64,000 nt of DNA from contig NZ_BOMM01000045.1 of the NCBI RefSeq assembly GCF_016862195.1, positions 1 to 64,000 on the forward strand, in the 5' to 3' direction. Numbering within the stretch: position 1 is the first letter of the stretch; every line of letters begins with the position of its first letter. This document shows, piece after piece, positions 23,855 to 33,477 of this stretch. This stretch comes from Paractinoplanes ferrugineus. Lineage in GTDB: Bacteria > Actinomycetota > Actinomycetes > Mycobacteriales > Micromonosporaceae. Under the pieces are notes generated by a model. That model had not been told where the DNA came from. It made no database searches and saw only the letters and a list, made by a program, of their open reading frames with translations. Position numbers and translations under genes: made by a program.

Positions 23855-24972
23855 TGACCGCCATCGACGAACTGACCCGGCCCGCGAACGACGACGACGC
23901 GGTGGGCGGGGTGCCGGCGCGCCTGGTCGCCACCCCGCGGAGCACCGCCGAGGCGTCGGCCCTGCTGGCCGCGACGCGAGGCCTGACCGTCGTCGTACGC
24001 GGTGCCGGCACCAAGCTCGACTGGGGTCCACCGCCGCGCACGCTCGACCTGATCATCGACACCCGCCACCTGTCCGGCATCGTCGAGCACGCCGCCGGTG
24101 ACCTGATCACGATCGTCCGGGCCGGTACCCCGCTGGCCGGCATCGACCTGCCCGATCAACTGCTGGCCCTGGACGGCCCGGCCGGGGCCACCGTCGGCGG
24201 AACGGTCGCGACCGCGACCAGCGGCCCGCGGCGGCTGCACTACGGCGGGGTGCGCGACCTGCTCATCGGCATCACCGTGGTCCGGGCCGACGGCAAGATC
24301 GCGAAGGCGGGCGGCAAGGTCGTGAAGAACGTCGCGGGGTACGACCTGGGCAAGCTCTACACCGGCTCGTACGGGACGCTGGGCCTGATCACGGAGTGCG
24401 CCTTCCGCCTGCACCCGCGCCCGCGACACGCCCTGTTCGTCCGGGCCGCGTTCACCCCGGACGCACCCGCCCGGATCCGTGGCGCCGCGGTGGTGCCGGC
24501 GGCGGTCGAGATCGACTCGGCCTCCGGCGAACTGGCCGTCCTGCTCGAGGGCACTGCCGACGGCGTACACGAAAGAGCAGTCGCCTTGGAAAAGCTGCTC
24601 TCTGGCGACATTTCTGAAATGTCGCCAAGCTGGTGGGGTGTGCCGCCCTGGCCGGCCGGCGGCATCGGCGTGAAGGTCTCGGTGCCGCTCTCCGCCGTGC
24701 CGGAACTGGCCGCCGGCCCCGACCCCGTGCGCGGCTCGGCCGGAACCGGCGTGCTCTACGCCGCCGCGGCCGGCCGCACCGAGGTCGAACGCCTCCGGGC
24801 CCGCTCCGTCCGGCTCGGCGGCCACGCCGTCGTGCTGACCGCCCCGCCCGACGTACGCGACATCCTGGACATGTGGGGCCCGGTACCGGGCCTGTCGCTG
24901 ATGCGGCGGGTGAAGGACCAGTTCGACCCGGACCACCGCTTCGCGCCCGGCCGTTTCGTGGGAGGCATCTGA
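23854..24972 (+). CDS. glcE: Glycolate oxidase subunit GlcE
   Basis: This is the 372-residue second flavoprotein subunit. The FAD-binding part (about 30-200) shows LTVVVRGAGTKLDWGPPPRTLDLII, GATVGGTVATATSGPRRLHYGGVRDLLIGI and GGKVVKNVAGYDLGKLYTGSYGTLGLITE. The C-terminal part ends FDPDHRFAPGRFVGGI as in GlcD-like proteins. The segment SGDISEMSP near residue 250 is encoded by a perfect 25-base palindrome with less GC-rich codons than its surroundings. The stop overlaps the glcF ATG by one base. Confidence 0.92.
   Translation: MTAIDELTRPANDDDAVGGVPARLVATPRSTAEASALLAATRGLTVVVRGAGTKLDWGPPPRTLDLIIDTRHLSGIVEHAAGDLITIVRAGTPLAGIDLPDQLLALDGPAGATVGGTVATATSGPRRLHYGGVRDLLIGITVVRADGKIAKAGGKVVKNVAGYDLGKLYTGSYGTLGLITECAFRLHPRPRHALFVRAAFTPDAPARIRGAAVVPAAVEIDSASGELAVLLEGTADGVHERAVALEKLLSGDISEMSPSWWGVPPWPAGGIGVKVSVPLSAVPELAAGPDPVRGSAGTGVLYAAAAGRTEVERLRARSVRLGGHAVVLTAPPDVRDILDMWGPVPGLSLMRRVKDQFDPDHRFAPGRFVGGI
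24603..24627. repeat. Perfect 25-bp palindrome inside glcE
   Basis: TGGCGACATTTC and its complement flank a single T, within the glcE reading frame. Twelve perfect pairs with AT-rich content stand out in this GC-rich gene. It may be a small inserted palindromic element that preserved the frame. Confidence 0.8.
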
Positions 24973-26339
24973 TGGTCGACGCCACGTGGGGCACCGGCGA
25001 GCCACCCCGCGACGTGCTCGGACCGGTCGCGGGCGGCGGCCCCGCCTTCGACGACGACCACCCGCCCGCGAAGGAACTGATCGCCGACTGCGTGCACTGC
25101 GGCTTCTGCCTGCCCACCTGCCCCACCTACGTGCTGTGGGGAGCCGAGGCCGACTCGCCGCGGGGCCGCATCCATCTGATGAACCAGGGCGTCAACGGCG
25201 AACCGCTGACCGACTCCATGGTGGAGCATTACGACACCTGCCTAGGCTGCATGTCCTGCGTCACCGCCTGCCCGTCGGGCGTCAAGTACGATCGGCTGAT
25301 CGAGGACACCCGCGCGCAGGTCGAGCGCCGGCACCCGCGTACACCGAAGGAGAAAGCCCTCCGCGGCGCGATCTTCGCGCTCTTCCCCTACCCACGCCGC
25401 CTGCGCCTGCTGCGCGGCCCGCTCCGCGCCTACCAGGCCACCGGCCTGCAGCGACTGATCACCCGCAGCGGCCTGCTGGAACGCCTGGCCCCGACCCTGG
25501 CCACACTCGACTCGCTGGCCCCCAGGCTGCGCACCGTGCCGCGGCCGCCGCAGCGGGTGCCGGCCCGCGGCCCCCGGCGGGCGGTCGTCGGGATGCTCAC
25601 CGGCTGCGTGCAGAGCGCGTTCTTCCCCGACGTGAATTCAGCAACGGTACGCGTGCTGGCCGCCGAAGGTTGCGACGTCCTCATCCCCCCGTCGCAGGGC
25701 TGTTGCGGCGCGCTGTCGGTGCACAACGGCCGCAAGGCGGAGGCGCAGCGCTTCGCCCGCAAGCTGATCGACACCTTCGAACAGACCGGCATGGACTATT
25801 TCGTGGTCAACGCCGCCGGTTGCGGTTCGTCCCTCAAGGAGTACGACACCCTGCTGGCCGACGACCCCGCGTACGCCTCCCGAGCCGCCGCCTTCACCGC
25901 GAAGGTCCGCGACCTCGCCGAACTGCTGCACACCCTGGGCCCGGTCGCCGAACGCCACCCCCTCGACCTGACCGTCGCCTACCACGACGCCTGCCACCTG
26001 GCGCACGCCCAGGGCATCCGCACCCAGCCCCGCTCCCTGCTGCGCGACATCCCCGGCCTGACCCTGCGCGAGATCGCCGACCCCGAGCTCTGCTGCGGCT
26101 CCGCCGGCATCTGGAACGTCCTCAACCCCGAACCGGCCGCCGAACTGGGCGCCCGAAAAGCCGCGAACGTCTTGTCCACCGGCGCCTCCTTACTGGTCAC
26201 CGCCAACCCGGGTTGCCTCATGCAGATCGCCGCGGCCGCCCAGCGCCAGGGCGGCCGGATCGCCTTGGCCCACACCGCCCAGGTCCTGGACGCCGCCATC
26301 CGCAACCTGGGCCCCGAGGCCTTGCTCAACGCCCGCTGA
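24972..26339 (+). CDS. glcF: Glycolate oxidase iron-sulfur subunit GlcF
   Basis: This is the 455-residue electron-transfer subunit. Two [4Fe-4S] motifs are present: CVHCGFCLPTCP near residue 40 and CLGCMSCVTACP near residue 92. Two CCG domains follow, with SQGCCGALSVHNG near 240 and ELCCGSAGIWN near 375, the latter group known to bind a further cluster or haem in HdrB-like proteins. The ATG shares its A with the glcE stop. The subunit likely donates electrons to the menaquinone pool at the membrane. Confidence 0.94.
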   Translation: MVDATWGTGEPPRDVLGPVAGGGPAFDDDHPPAKELIADCVHCGFCLPTCPTYVLWGAEADSPRGRIHLMNQGVNGEPLTDSMVEHYDTCLGCMSCVTACPSGVKYDRLIEDTRAQVERRHPRTPKEKALRGAIFALFPYPRRLRLLRGPLRAYQATGLQRLITRSGLLERLAPTLATLDSLAPRLRTVPRPPQRVPARGPRRAVVGMLTGCVQSAFFPDVNSATVRVLAAEGCDVLIPPSQGCCGALSVHNGRKAEAQRFARKLIDTFEQTGMDYFVVNAAGCGSSLKEYDTLLADDPAYASRAAAFTAKVRDLAELLHTLGPVAERHPLDLTVAYHDACHLAHAQGIRTQPRSLLRDIPGLTLREIADPELCCGSAGIWNVLNPEPAAELGARKAANVLSTGASLLVTANPGCLMQIAAAAQRQGGRIALAHTAQVLDAAIRNLGPEALLNAR

Positions 26340-26557
26340 CGACCCCTGGCTCTCCCGACGCCTCCACACCCACCGAAGGCTGAGCCCGATCCGACACGGG
26401 GCCGATGATCAGCGCAACTCCCTTGACGGAGGCCCTGCCGGATCACGAATGCCCGACAAAAGAGACGTCACGGCGAAGGACCAACCGAACAGGGCAGGCG
26501 GACGCGGGGCCGCACCGGCTGGTGGCGACCCCGCGTTCGGGACGAACAGGGCGGAGG

Positions 26558-27544
26558 TCAGATCAGGCCGAGGCGCTGGACGGCTTCCTGCTCTTCGCGC
26601 AGTTCGGCGACGGAGGCGTCGATGCGGGAGCGGGAGAAGGCGTCGACGTCCAAGCCCTGGACGATCTCGTAGCGGCCGCCGCGGGCGACGACGGGGAAGG
26701 AGGAGACCAGGCCTTCGGGTACGCCGTAGGAGCCGTCCGACGCGACGGCGGCGGAGGTCCAGTCGTCGGCGGGGGTGCCGTTGACCCAGTCGTGGATGTG
26801 GTCGATGGCGGCGGACGCGGCGGAGGCGGCGGAGGACGCGCCGCGGACGTCGATGATCTCGGCGCCTCGCTTGGCCACCCGGGGGATGAACTCGTCGGCC
26901 AGCCAGCTCTGGTCGACGAGGCCGGGCACCGGGCGGCCGCCGGCCTCGGCGTGCGAGACGTCCGGGTACTGGGTGGCCGAGTGGTTGCCCCAGATGGCCA
27001 GCTTGCGCAGGTCGGCGACGGGCACGTCGAGTTTGCGGGCCAGCTGGGCCTTGGCCCGGTTGTGGTCGAGCCGGGTCATCGCGGTGAACCGTTCGGCGGG
27101 CACGTCGGGGGCGTGGCTGCGGGCGATGAGGGCGTTGGTGTTGGCGGGGTTGCCGACGACCAGCACGCGTACGTCATCGGCGGCACCGGCGTTGATGGCC
27201 GCGCCCTGCGGGGCGAAGATGCCGCCGTTGGCCTCCAGCAGGTCGCCGCGCTCCATGCCTTTGCTGCGGGGGCGGGCGCCGACGAGCAGGGCCACGTTGA
27301 CGCCGTCGAACGCGTGCTTCGCGTCGTCGACCACGTCGACGCCGGTGAGCAGCGGGAACGCGGCGTCGTCGAGCTCCATCGCGGTGCCTTCGGCGGCTCG
27401 GACGGCGGCCGGGATCTCCAGCAGGCGCAGCCGCACCGGGGTGTCCGCGCCGAGCAGTTGTCCCGAGGCGATCCGGAAGAGCAGGGCGTAGCCGATCTGG
27501 CCGGCCGCGCCGGTCACGGTGACAGTGACTGGCGAGTTCGTCAT
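26558..27544 (-). CDS. mdh: Malate dehydrogenase
   Basis: This is a 328-residue NAD-dependent malate dehydrogenase of the larger bacterial type (mdh group with about 330 residues). The NAD-binding fold begins VTVTGAAGQIGYALLFRIASG. GARPRSKGMERGDLLEANG carries the substrate Args of the mobile loop, VVGNPANTNALI follows, and the catalytic His lies in IWGNHSATQYPD. It converts malate to oxaloacetate in the TCA cycle. It is convergent with glcDEF, separated by 218 bases without a gene. The ATG at 27544 has GGAG upstream. Confidence 0.96.
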   Translation of the reverse strand: MTNSPVTVTVTGAAGQIGYALLFRIASGQLLGADTPVRLRLLEIPAAVRAAEGTAMELDDAAFPLLTGVDVVDDAKHAFDGVNVALLVGARPRSKGMERGDLLEANGGIFAPQGAAINAGAADDVRVLVVGNPANTNALIARSHAPDVPAERFTAMTRLDHNRAKAQLARKLDVPVADLRKLAIWGNHSATQYPDVSHAEAGGRPVPGLVDQSWLADEFIPRVAKRGAEIIDVRGASSAASAASAAIDHIHDWVNGTPADDWTSAAVASDGSYGVPEGLVSSFPVVARGGRYEIVQGLDVDAFSRSRIDASVAELREEQEAVQRLGLI

Positions 27545-27649
27545 CACTTCTCCAAGCTCCCGCTCCGACTCCGATGCCGAAGACGCTTTCCTGACCCTAG
27601 TCGCTGCCGGGGAGCCCGCCACGTGGACTCCCCGGCAGCCGGTCCGGAG

Positions 27650-29860
27650 CTACCGGATGGCGAAGGACGGGTGCGGCGGCTGGTTGTAGGCGGTGTTCTG
27701 CCAGGCGATCGCCTCGCGGTACTGGACGTCGTGCAGGAGGGTGACGATCCGGCGGTCGGTCGGCGTGGGCGTGCTGTAGATGCGCAGCGCGTTGTTCGCG
27801 GACGTCGGCCAGATCACTTCCTCGCGCCAGTCGCCGAGGATGTCGCCGGACAGCGACGGGGTGGATTTGGTGCCGTTGTTGGCGTGGACGTCGGCCGCGG
27901 TCAGCAGCCGGGTGTCGGCCGAGGTGCCGTATTTGTCGATGTGGGTGCCGTCGAGCAGTTCCCGGGTCGGGTCGCCGTCCCACCAGATCACGAAGTTGGT
28001 GGAGCCGGGCTTGCGACTGGCGACGACCGCGCCGGACGGGCTGCGCACGCCGTCGGCCGCGGACGACCAGGATTCGGCGCCGGGGCTGCCGGCCCAGATG
28101 TCGTCCGAGACACCGCGGCCGTTGTCGCCGTTGGCCGGGGTGGACCAGAGGACCTGGCCGGTGCGGGCGTCGGCGAACCAGGACGACGGCTTGCTGCCGT
28201 CCTCGTCGACCTTGAACTCTTCCAGGCCGGGACGGGCCGGGTCGAGGTCGCCGACGTGCAAGGCGTCGCCGTGACCGTTTCCGGTGTTCCACAGCCTGGC
28301 GCCGGTGTCGTCGATCGCCATCGCGCCGTAGACGATCTCGTCGCGGCCGTCCTGGTCGACGTCGGCCACGGCGAGTTGGTGATTGCCCTGGCCGGCGTAG
28401 GCGCTGTTGCCCGAGTTGTTGGAGTCGAACGTCCAGCGCCGGGTCAGTGCGCCGTTGCGGAAGTCCCAGGCGACGATCACGCTGCGGGTGTAGTAGCCGC
28501 GCGCCATGATCAGGCTGGGCCGGCTGCCGTCGAGGTAGGCCGTGCCGGCCAGGAAACGATCGACCCGGTTGCCGTACGAGTCACCCCAGCTCGACACGGT
28601 GCCGCGGGCCGGTTCGTAGTTGACGGTGGAGACGGCGGCGCCGGTCCGGCCGTCGAACATGGTCAGGTATTCGGGACCGGTGAGGATGTAACCGGCGGAG
28701 TTGCGGTAGTCGGCGCTCGCGTTGCCGATGACCCGGCCGGTGCCGTCGACGGTCGCGTCGGCCGTCTTCATGGCGACTTCCGCGTCGCCGTCACCGTCGT
28801 AGTCGTACACCTGGAATTGGGTGTAATGCGCGCCGGCCCGGATGTTGCGCCCGAGGTTGATCCGCCAGAGGCGGGTGCCGTCGAGTTTGTAGCCGTCGAC
28901 GTAGACCGGGTCGGTGACGCCGCTCTGCGAGTTGTCCTTGGAGTTCGTCGGGTCCCATTTCAGGACGATGTCGAGTTTGCCGTCGCCGTCGAGGTCACCG
29001 GTGCTGGCGTCGTTGGCGACGTAGAGCGAGCTGTTCGGGTTCTGGATCGGCACGTCGAGGTAGCCGTCGGCGAAGTTGCGCGCCGGCCCGTCGGCGGCCT
29101 GTTCGGAACCGTCGAGAACCGGCTTGATCGTGTACGTCTGACCGGCCGCCGCCCCGGAGTCCAGGTAGTTCGTGGAGTTCGTGACGGGGGCGGCGGTGAG
29201 TTTGGTGCCGCCGCGGTAGACGTTGAACGCGATGCCGCTCGGGTCGGTGCCGAGCAGCCGCCAGCTGATCAGGTTGCCGCTGCCCGAATGGACGCTGATC
29301 AGTCCCCGGTCGAGCCGCTCGACCTGCTTGCCCTTGACCGTGACGGGGCCGCTCGGGGTCGGCGGCGGCGAGGTGGTCGGCGGGATCGTGGGAGACGGCG
29401 TGGGCGAGGTGGTCGGTGCGGTGGTCGGCGAGGTCGTGGGAGACGAGGTGGGCGTGGTCGTCCCCCCGGTGCACGCGGTCCCGTTGAGGCTGAACGAGGC
29501 CGGCGTCGCGGCCGTCCCGCTGCCGTTGAAGCCGAACGAGGTGGTCGCGCCGGTGCCGAGGGCGGCGTTGTAACCGGCGTCCTTGACCGAGACGTTCGCC
29601 CCGGTCTGGGTGACGACGCCGTTCCAGAGCTGGGCGACCGTCTGGCCGCCCGGGAACGCGAACGCCAGGGTCCAGCCGTTGACGGCGTCGCCGAGGTTGG
29701 TGAGGTCGACGCTGACGCCGAATCCGTCCTGCCAGGTGTTGGTGACCGTGTACTTCACCGTGCAGCCGGCGGCTGCCTCGGCCCGGGTCGCCGCGACCAG
29801 GAGCCCCGCGCCGGCGGTGGCGACGGCGAGGGCGGCGGCGAGCTGCTTCCTTCTGGCCAC
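27650..29860 (-). CDS. CBM2-linked rhamnogalacturonan lyase (PL11)
   Basis: This is a 736-residue secreted enzyme. After the signal peptide (to about residue 30) comes a CBM2 cellulose-binding module (about 31-130: GCTVKYTVTNTWQDGFGVSVDLTNLG, then VAQLWNGVV). A Thr/Ser/Pro linker (132-172) leads to a PL11 rhamnogalacturonan endolyase propeller (about 173-736). Marks of PL11 are VERLDRGLISVHSGSGNLISWRLLGTDP at the start, repeated Ca-binding DxDxDG loops (DLDGDGKLDIV, DYDGDGDAEVA, DVDQDGRDEIV) and a GDWREEVIWPT end. It cleaves pectin rhamnogalacturonan I backbone by beta-elimination. The GTG at 29860 follows AAGGGG and lies 31 bases from a CebR-box shared with the divergent SGNH gene. Confidence 0.93.
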   Translation of the reverse strand: MARRKQLAAALAVATAGAGLLVAATRAEAAAGCTVKYTVTNTWQDGFGVSVDLTNLGDAVNGWTLAFAFPGGQTVAQLWNGVVTQTGANVSVKDAGYNAALGTGATTSFGFNGSGTAATPASFSLNGTACTGGTTTPTSSPTTSPTTAPTTSPTPSPTIPPTTSPPPTPSGPVTVKGKQVERLDRGLISVHSGSGNLISWRLLGTDPSGIAFNVYRGGTKLTAAPVTNSTNYLDSGAAAGQTYTIKPVLDGSEQAADGPARNFADGYLDVPIQNPNSSLYVANDASTGDLDGDGKLDIVLKWDPTNSKDNSQSGVTDPVYVDGYKLDGTRLWRINLGRNIRAGAHYTQFQVYDYDGDGDAEVAMKTADATVDGTGRVIGNASADYRNSAGYILTGPEYLTMFDGRTGAAVSTVNYEPARGTVSSWGDSYGNRVDRFLAGTAYLDGSRPSLIMARGYYTRSVIVAWDFRNGALTRRWTFDSNNSGNSAYAGQGNHQLAVADVDQDGRDEIVYGAMAIDDTGARLWNTGNGHGDALHVGDLDPARPGLEEFKVDEDGSKPSSWFADARTGQVLWSTPANGDNGRGVSDDIWAGSPGAESWSSAADGVRSPSGAVVASRKPGSTNFVIWWDGDPTRELLDGTHIDKYGTSADTRLLTAADVHANNGTKSTPSLSGDILGDWREEVIWPTSANNALRIYSTPTPTDRRIVTLLHDVQYREAIAWQNTAYNQPPHPSFAIR

Positions 29861-29890
29861 GTGCGGCCCCTTACATTTACAGTCATGGAT

Positions 29891-29904
29891 TGGGAGCGCT
29901 CCCA
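29891..29904. promoter_or_regulatory. Perfect CebR-box (shared divergent operator)
   Basis: TGGGAGCGCTCCCA is identical to the 14-bp consensus bound by CebR, the LacI-family repressor of cellulose use in Streptomyces, which is released by cello-oligosaccharides. It lies 31 bases from the lyase start and 69 bases from the esterase start, so one site could govern both. Confidence 0.85.
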
Positions 29905-29972
29905 GACTGAGGCGTGTCCACCGCGTTCGTCAAGCGCTTCGCCCACCACCCACACCCCGAAGGACCGTCCAG

Positions 29973-31094
29973 ATGCATCGACGAAGAACCGCTCTTCTCG
30001 CCGCCGCGGCCACTGTCCTCACCGCGGCCGGCCTCGCCACCGCCGGGCGCGCCGACGCGGCGGCCGGCTGCACCGTGAAATACACCGTCTCCAGTTCGTG
30101 GCCGGGCGGCTTCGGCGCCGCGGTCGACGTCACCAACCTCGGCGACCCCCTCGACGGCTGGGCCCTGACCTTCACCTTCGGGGCCGGGCAGAGCATCACC
30201 CAACTGTGGAACGGCACGGTCAGCCAGTCCGGCGGCGCGGTCACGGTGCGCAACGCCGCCTGGAACCCGGCCCTCGCGAGCGGTGCCACCGCGTCGTTCG
30301 GCTTCAACGGCTCGTGGACCGGCAGCAACCCGGTGCCGGCCGCGTTCACCCTCAACGGCGTGGCGTGCACGGGCGCGACCACCATCCCGACGCCCCCGAC
30401 CCCGCTGTCGCCCGGCCCGACCACAGCCCCGACCACCGGCCCGACCTCGGCGCCGACCTCGGTGCCGCCAAGCACGCCACCGGCCGGCGCGCCCGTCAAG
30501 ATCATGGCACTCGGTGACTCGATAACCGGTTCGCCCGGCTGCTGGCGAGCGCTGCTCTGGCAGAAACTGCCCGCCGCCCGGGTCGACTTCGTCGGCACGC
30601 TGCCCGGTCAGGGCTGCGGCTTCGGCTACGACGGCGAGAACGAGGGGCACGGCGGTTACCTGGTCACCAACGTCGCCGACCAGAACCTGCTCGTCGACTG
30701 GCTCGCGGCCACCCACCCCGACGTGGTGCTGATGCACTTCGGCACGAACGACGTCTGGTCGAACCTGTCCACGGAGTCGATCCTCGCCGCGTACACCAAG
30801 CTCGTCGCGCAGATGCGCGCCTCGAAGCCGACGATGAAGATCCTGGTCGCGCAGCTCATCCCGATGAAACCGGGCACCTGCGCCGAGTGCGCGGCCCGGG
30901 TGGTCGCCCTCGACGCGGCCATCCCGGCATGGGCGGCCGGCCTGAGCACCGCCACCTCGCCGGTCACCGTCGTCGACCAGTGGACCGGCTTCGACACCGC
31001 CACCGACACCTACGACGGCGTGCACCCCAACGACGCCGGCAACACCAAGATCGCCAACCGCTGGTATCCCTCGGTCACGGCGGCGATCAACTGA
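29973..31094 (+). CDS. CBM2-linked SGNH esterase
   Basis: This is a 373-residue secreted enzyme. The signal peptide runs to about residue 30. A CBM2 (about 31-130, GCTVKYTVSSSWPGGFGAAVDVTNLG to VACTG) is followed by a Pro/Thr linker (131-170) and an SGNH/GDSL domain. Block I is IMALGDSITG with the catalytic Ser, a Gly lies in GHGGYLV, block III is MHFGTNDVW, and the C-terminal DGVHPNDAGN supplies Asp and His. The short SGNH form with the cellulose-binding module suggests a carbohydrate (acetylxylan or pectin acetyl) esterase near CE3. The ATG at 29973 has GAAGGA upstream. Confidence 0.9.
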   Translation: MHRRRTALLAAAATVLTAAGLATAGRADAAAGCTVKYTVSSSWPGGFGAAVDVTNLGDPLDGWALTFTFGAGQSITQLWNGTVSQSGGAVTVRNAAWNPALASGATASFGFNGSWTGSNPVPAAFTLNGVACTGATTIPTPPTPLSPGPTTAPTTGPTSAPTSVPPSTPPAGAPVKIMALGDSITGSPGCWRALLWQKLPAARVDFVGTLPGQGCGFGYDGENEGHGGYLVTNVADQNLLVDWLAATHPDVVLMHFGTNDVWSNLSTESILAAYTKLVAQMRASKPTMKILVAQLIPMKPGTCAECAARVVALDAAIPAWAAGLSTATSPVTVVDQWTGFDTATDTYDGVHPNDAGNTKIANRWYPSVTAAIN

Positions 31095-31209
31095 CCCACG
31101 GTACGGGGCGGGATTTGTCCCGTCCCGTACCTCACAGCGCGGAACTCTTCAGATCACGGTCGCGCGCGCCGATCTCCACCTCGTCCCGGTCGGACTGGAG
31201 ATCCCCTTG

Positions 31210-33477
31210 ATGCCCGCAGCAGTACGTCCCATCAGCGCCGCCTCGCGGCCGAGCCGTGCGTGGCTGTGGTTCCTGATCGCCGGGACCGTGGTCGCGGTGG
31301 CCTACATCCTGCTCCCCGACAACCAGCTCACCAACTGGATCTTCCCGGCGGTCAACACCAGCGGCGCCGTCGCCGCGATCATCGGCGTGCGCCGCAACCG
31401 GCCCCGCAACCGGTCGGCCTGGTGGATGCTCGCCGTCGCGCTGTCGCTCTCGGCCGCCGGCGACATCATCTTCGCCGGGTACGACCTGTTCCACGCGGCT
31501 CCGCCGTTCCCGTCGATCGCCGACGTCCTCTACATCGCGGCGCACCTGCTCGCCGCGGCCTCGGTGGTGCGGCTCAGCCATCACGCCGGGCGGGACAGCA
31601 TGCTCGAGGCGGGCGTGCTGACGGTGCCGCTCGCCCTGCAGTACTGGATCCACATCATCAGCCCGACGCTGCGCGATCAGGACGGCGCGAACGGTCTCGC
31701 CGTGCTCGTCGCCGTCGTGACCCCGGTCGGCACCCTGATCGTGCTGTTCGGCGCGTTGCGCGCCGGCCTGTCCATGGAGATGCGCAAGTGGCCCGCCCGG
31801 CTGCTGGTGGCCGGCATGGTGGCCTGGTTCATCCCGGACGCCTACTACGCGGCGGCCAGCCTGAACGGCACCTACAACGCCGGCGGCTGGATGGATCTGG
31901 GCTGGATGCTGATGCCGCTGCTGCTCGGCGCGGCCGCCCTGCACCCGCAGATGCCGCAGCTCAACGTCCCGCTGCACGTCTCCACGAACATTCTCAGCGT
32001 GCGCCGCTACCTCGTGGTGATCGCGGGCGTGCTGACCGTCGACGCCTACGCCGCCGTCACCACGCACGGCCCGGACCGCCTGGTCGCGCTGGCCGTGCTG
32101 GTCTCCGGGCTGCTGGCGGCGGTCCGCATCCGCCGCCCGCTCCGCGACATGGGCCAGCGCGCCACCCGCGACGGCCTCACCGGCCTGCCCAACCGCACCG
32201 AGCTGATCCGCCGGCTCACCTTCGCCCTCGCCGAGTTGCCGGCCGACGGGAGCAACAAGGTCGCCCTGCTGTTCTGCGACCTCGACCGGTTCAAGGACGT
32301 CAACGACAGCCTCGGCCACGAGGCGGGCGACCGGATGCTGGTGACGATCGCCCAGCGCATCGTCGACTCGGTGCGCGACGACCGCGACGTGGTGGCCCGC
32401 CTGGGCGGCGACGAGTTCGTGATCCTCATGCCGGACGCCACCGACGAGGCCACCGACCTGGTCGCCGAGCGCCTGGTCACCACGTTCACCGAGCCGATCA
32501 TGATCGACGGCACCGAGGTCTTCCCGTCGGTGTCGGTCGGCGTGCGTACCACCGACGACTACCGCGCCGAGCCGGCCGCGCTGCTGCGCGAGGCGGACGC
32601 CGCGATGTACCGGGCGAAGAGCGGTGGCCGCGGCCGGGCCGAACGGTTCGACGACCAGTACGCGGCGGAGGCGAGCGCCCGGCTGCGACTGGACGCCGAG
32701 CTGCGGCACGCCCTCGCCAACGACGAGCTGATCTGCGTCTACCACCCGGAGATCGACCTGGCCACCGGCGGCCTCTACGCCCTGGAGGCCCTGGTCCGCT
32801 GGCAGCACCCGTCGCGCGGGATGCTCTCGCCGGACGACTTCGTGCCGCACGCCGAGACGGTCGGCCTGATCGGCATCCTGTTCGAGCAGGTTCTCGATCA
32901 GGTGCTGACCGCGCAGGACAAGTGGCTCGACGAGTTCGGCTGGCGCCCCACGGTCGCGGTCAACGTCTCCCCCCGCCAGCTGACCAACGCCCGTCTCGTC
33001 CAGGTGGTGCTGACCGCTCTGGAGGCGCACGACGCCCCGGCCTCGGCCCTCATCCTGGAGGTGACCGAGACCGCCCTGGTCGACGACTCGGTGATGACCG
33101 GCACCCTGGCCGAGCTGCGCCGGCACGGCGTGGCCGTCGCGGTCGACGACTTCGGCACCGGCTATTCGTCGGTGTCCCGCCTGGCCGACCGGCACTGGGA
33201 CGCCTTGAAGATCGACCGCAGCTTCGTCGCCGGCATCAACGAGGACGTCGCCCGGGAGGGTGTCGTGCACGCGATGATCGCCCTGGCCCACGCCCTGCAC
33301 CTGCGGGCGATCGCCGAGGGTGTCGAGGACGAGCCGACCCTGACGAAGCTGCGCGAGCTGGGCTGCGATGCCGCCCAGGGCTACCTCTTCACCCGGCCGG
33401 TGGACGCCGCCGAGATCAGCAAGATGATCATCAGGTGCCCGGAGTGGAACGCGGCCCCGGTCATCACCGCCGCCTGA
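31210..33477 (+). CDS. Membrane GGDEF-EAL cyclic-di-GMP protein
   Basis: This is a 755-residue protein. About nine membrane helices occupy residues 15-310 (MASE-like sensor region, for example LWFLIAGTVVAVAYILL and WMLAVALSLSAAGDIIFAGYDLF). A GGDEF diguanylate cyclase domain (about 315-480) has the active-site motif LGGDEFVIL intact. An EAL phosphodiesterase domain (about 495-745) has YALEALVRWQHP and EVTETALVDD plus DDFGTGYSSV metal-binding residues. Both motifs are complete, so making and breaking c-di-GMP are both possible. An ATG at 31210 is preferred over the TTG just before it. It is convergent with and overlaps a TetR gene by 14 bases. Confidence 0.93.
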   Translation: MPAAVRPISAASRPSRAWLWFLIAGTVVAVAYILLPDNQLTNWIFPAVNTSGAVAAIIGVRRNRPRNRSAWWMLAVALSLSAAGDIIFAGYDLFHAAPPFPSIADVLYIAAHLLAAASVVRLSHHAGRDSMLEAGVLTVPLALQYWIHIISPTLRDQDGANGLAVLVAVVTPVGTLIVLFGALRAGLSMEMRKWPARLLVAGMVAWFIPDAYYAAASLNGTYNAGGWMDLGWMLMPLLLGAAALHPQMPQLNVPLHVSTNILSVRRYLVVIAGVLTVDAYAAVTTHGPDRLVALAVLVSGLLAAVRIRRPLRDMGQRATRDGLTGLPNRTELIRRLTFALAELPADGSNKVALLFCDLDRFKDVNDSLGHEAGDRMLVTIAQRIVDSVRDDRDVVARLGGDEFVILMPDATDEATDLVAERLVTTFTEPIMIDGTEVFPSVSVGVRTTDDYRAEPAALLREADAAMYRAKSGGRGRAERFDDQYAAEASARLRLDAELRHALANDELICVYHPEIDLATGGLYALEALVRWQHPSRGMLSPDDFVPHAETVGLIGILFEQVLDQVLTAQDKWLDEFGWRPTVAVNVSPRQLTNARLVQVVLTALEAHDAPASALILEVTETALVDDSVMTGTLAELRRHGVAVAVDDFGTGYSSVSRLADRHWDALKIDRSFVAGINEDVAREGVVHAMIALAHALHLRAIAEGVEDEPTLTKLRELGCDAAQGYLFTRPVDAAEISKMIIRCPEWNAAPVITAA

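Noticed and set aside
26405..30517. A 1370-codon plus-strand open frame crossing mdh and the pectin lyase
   Set aside because: It runs antisense through two well-recognised genes and has no domain signature; high GC makes such long frames common.
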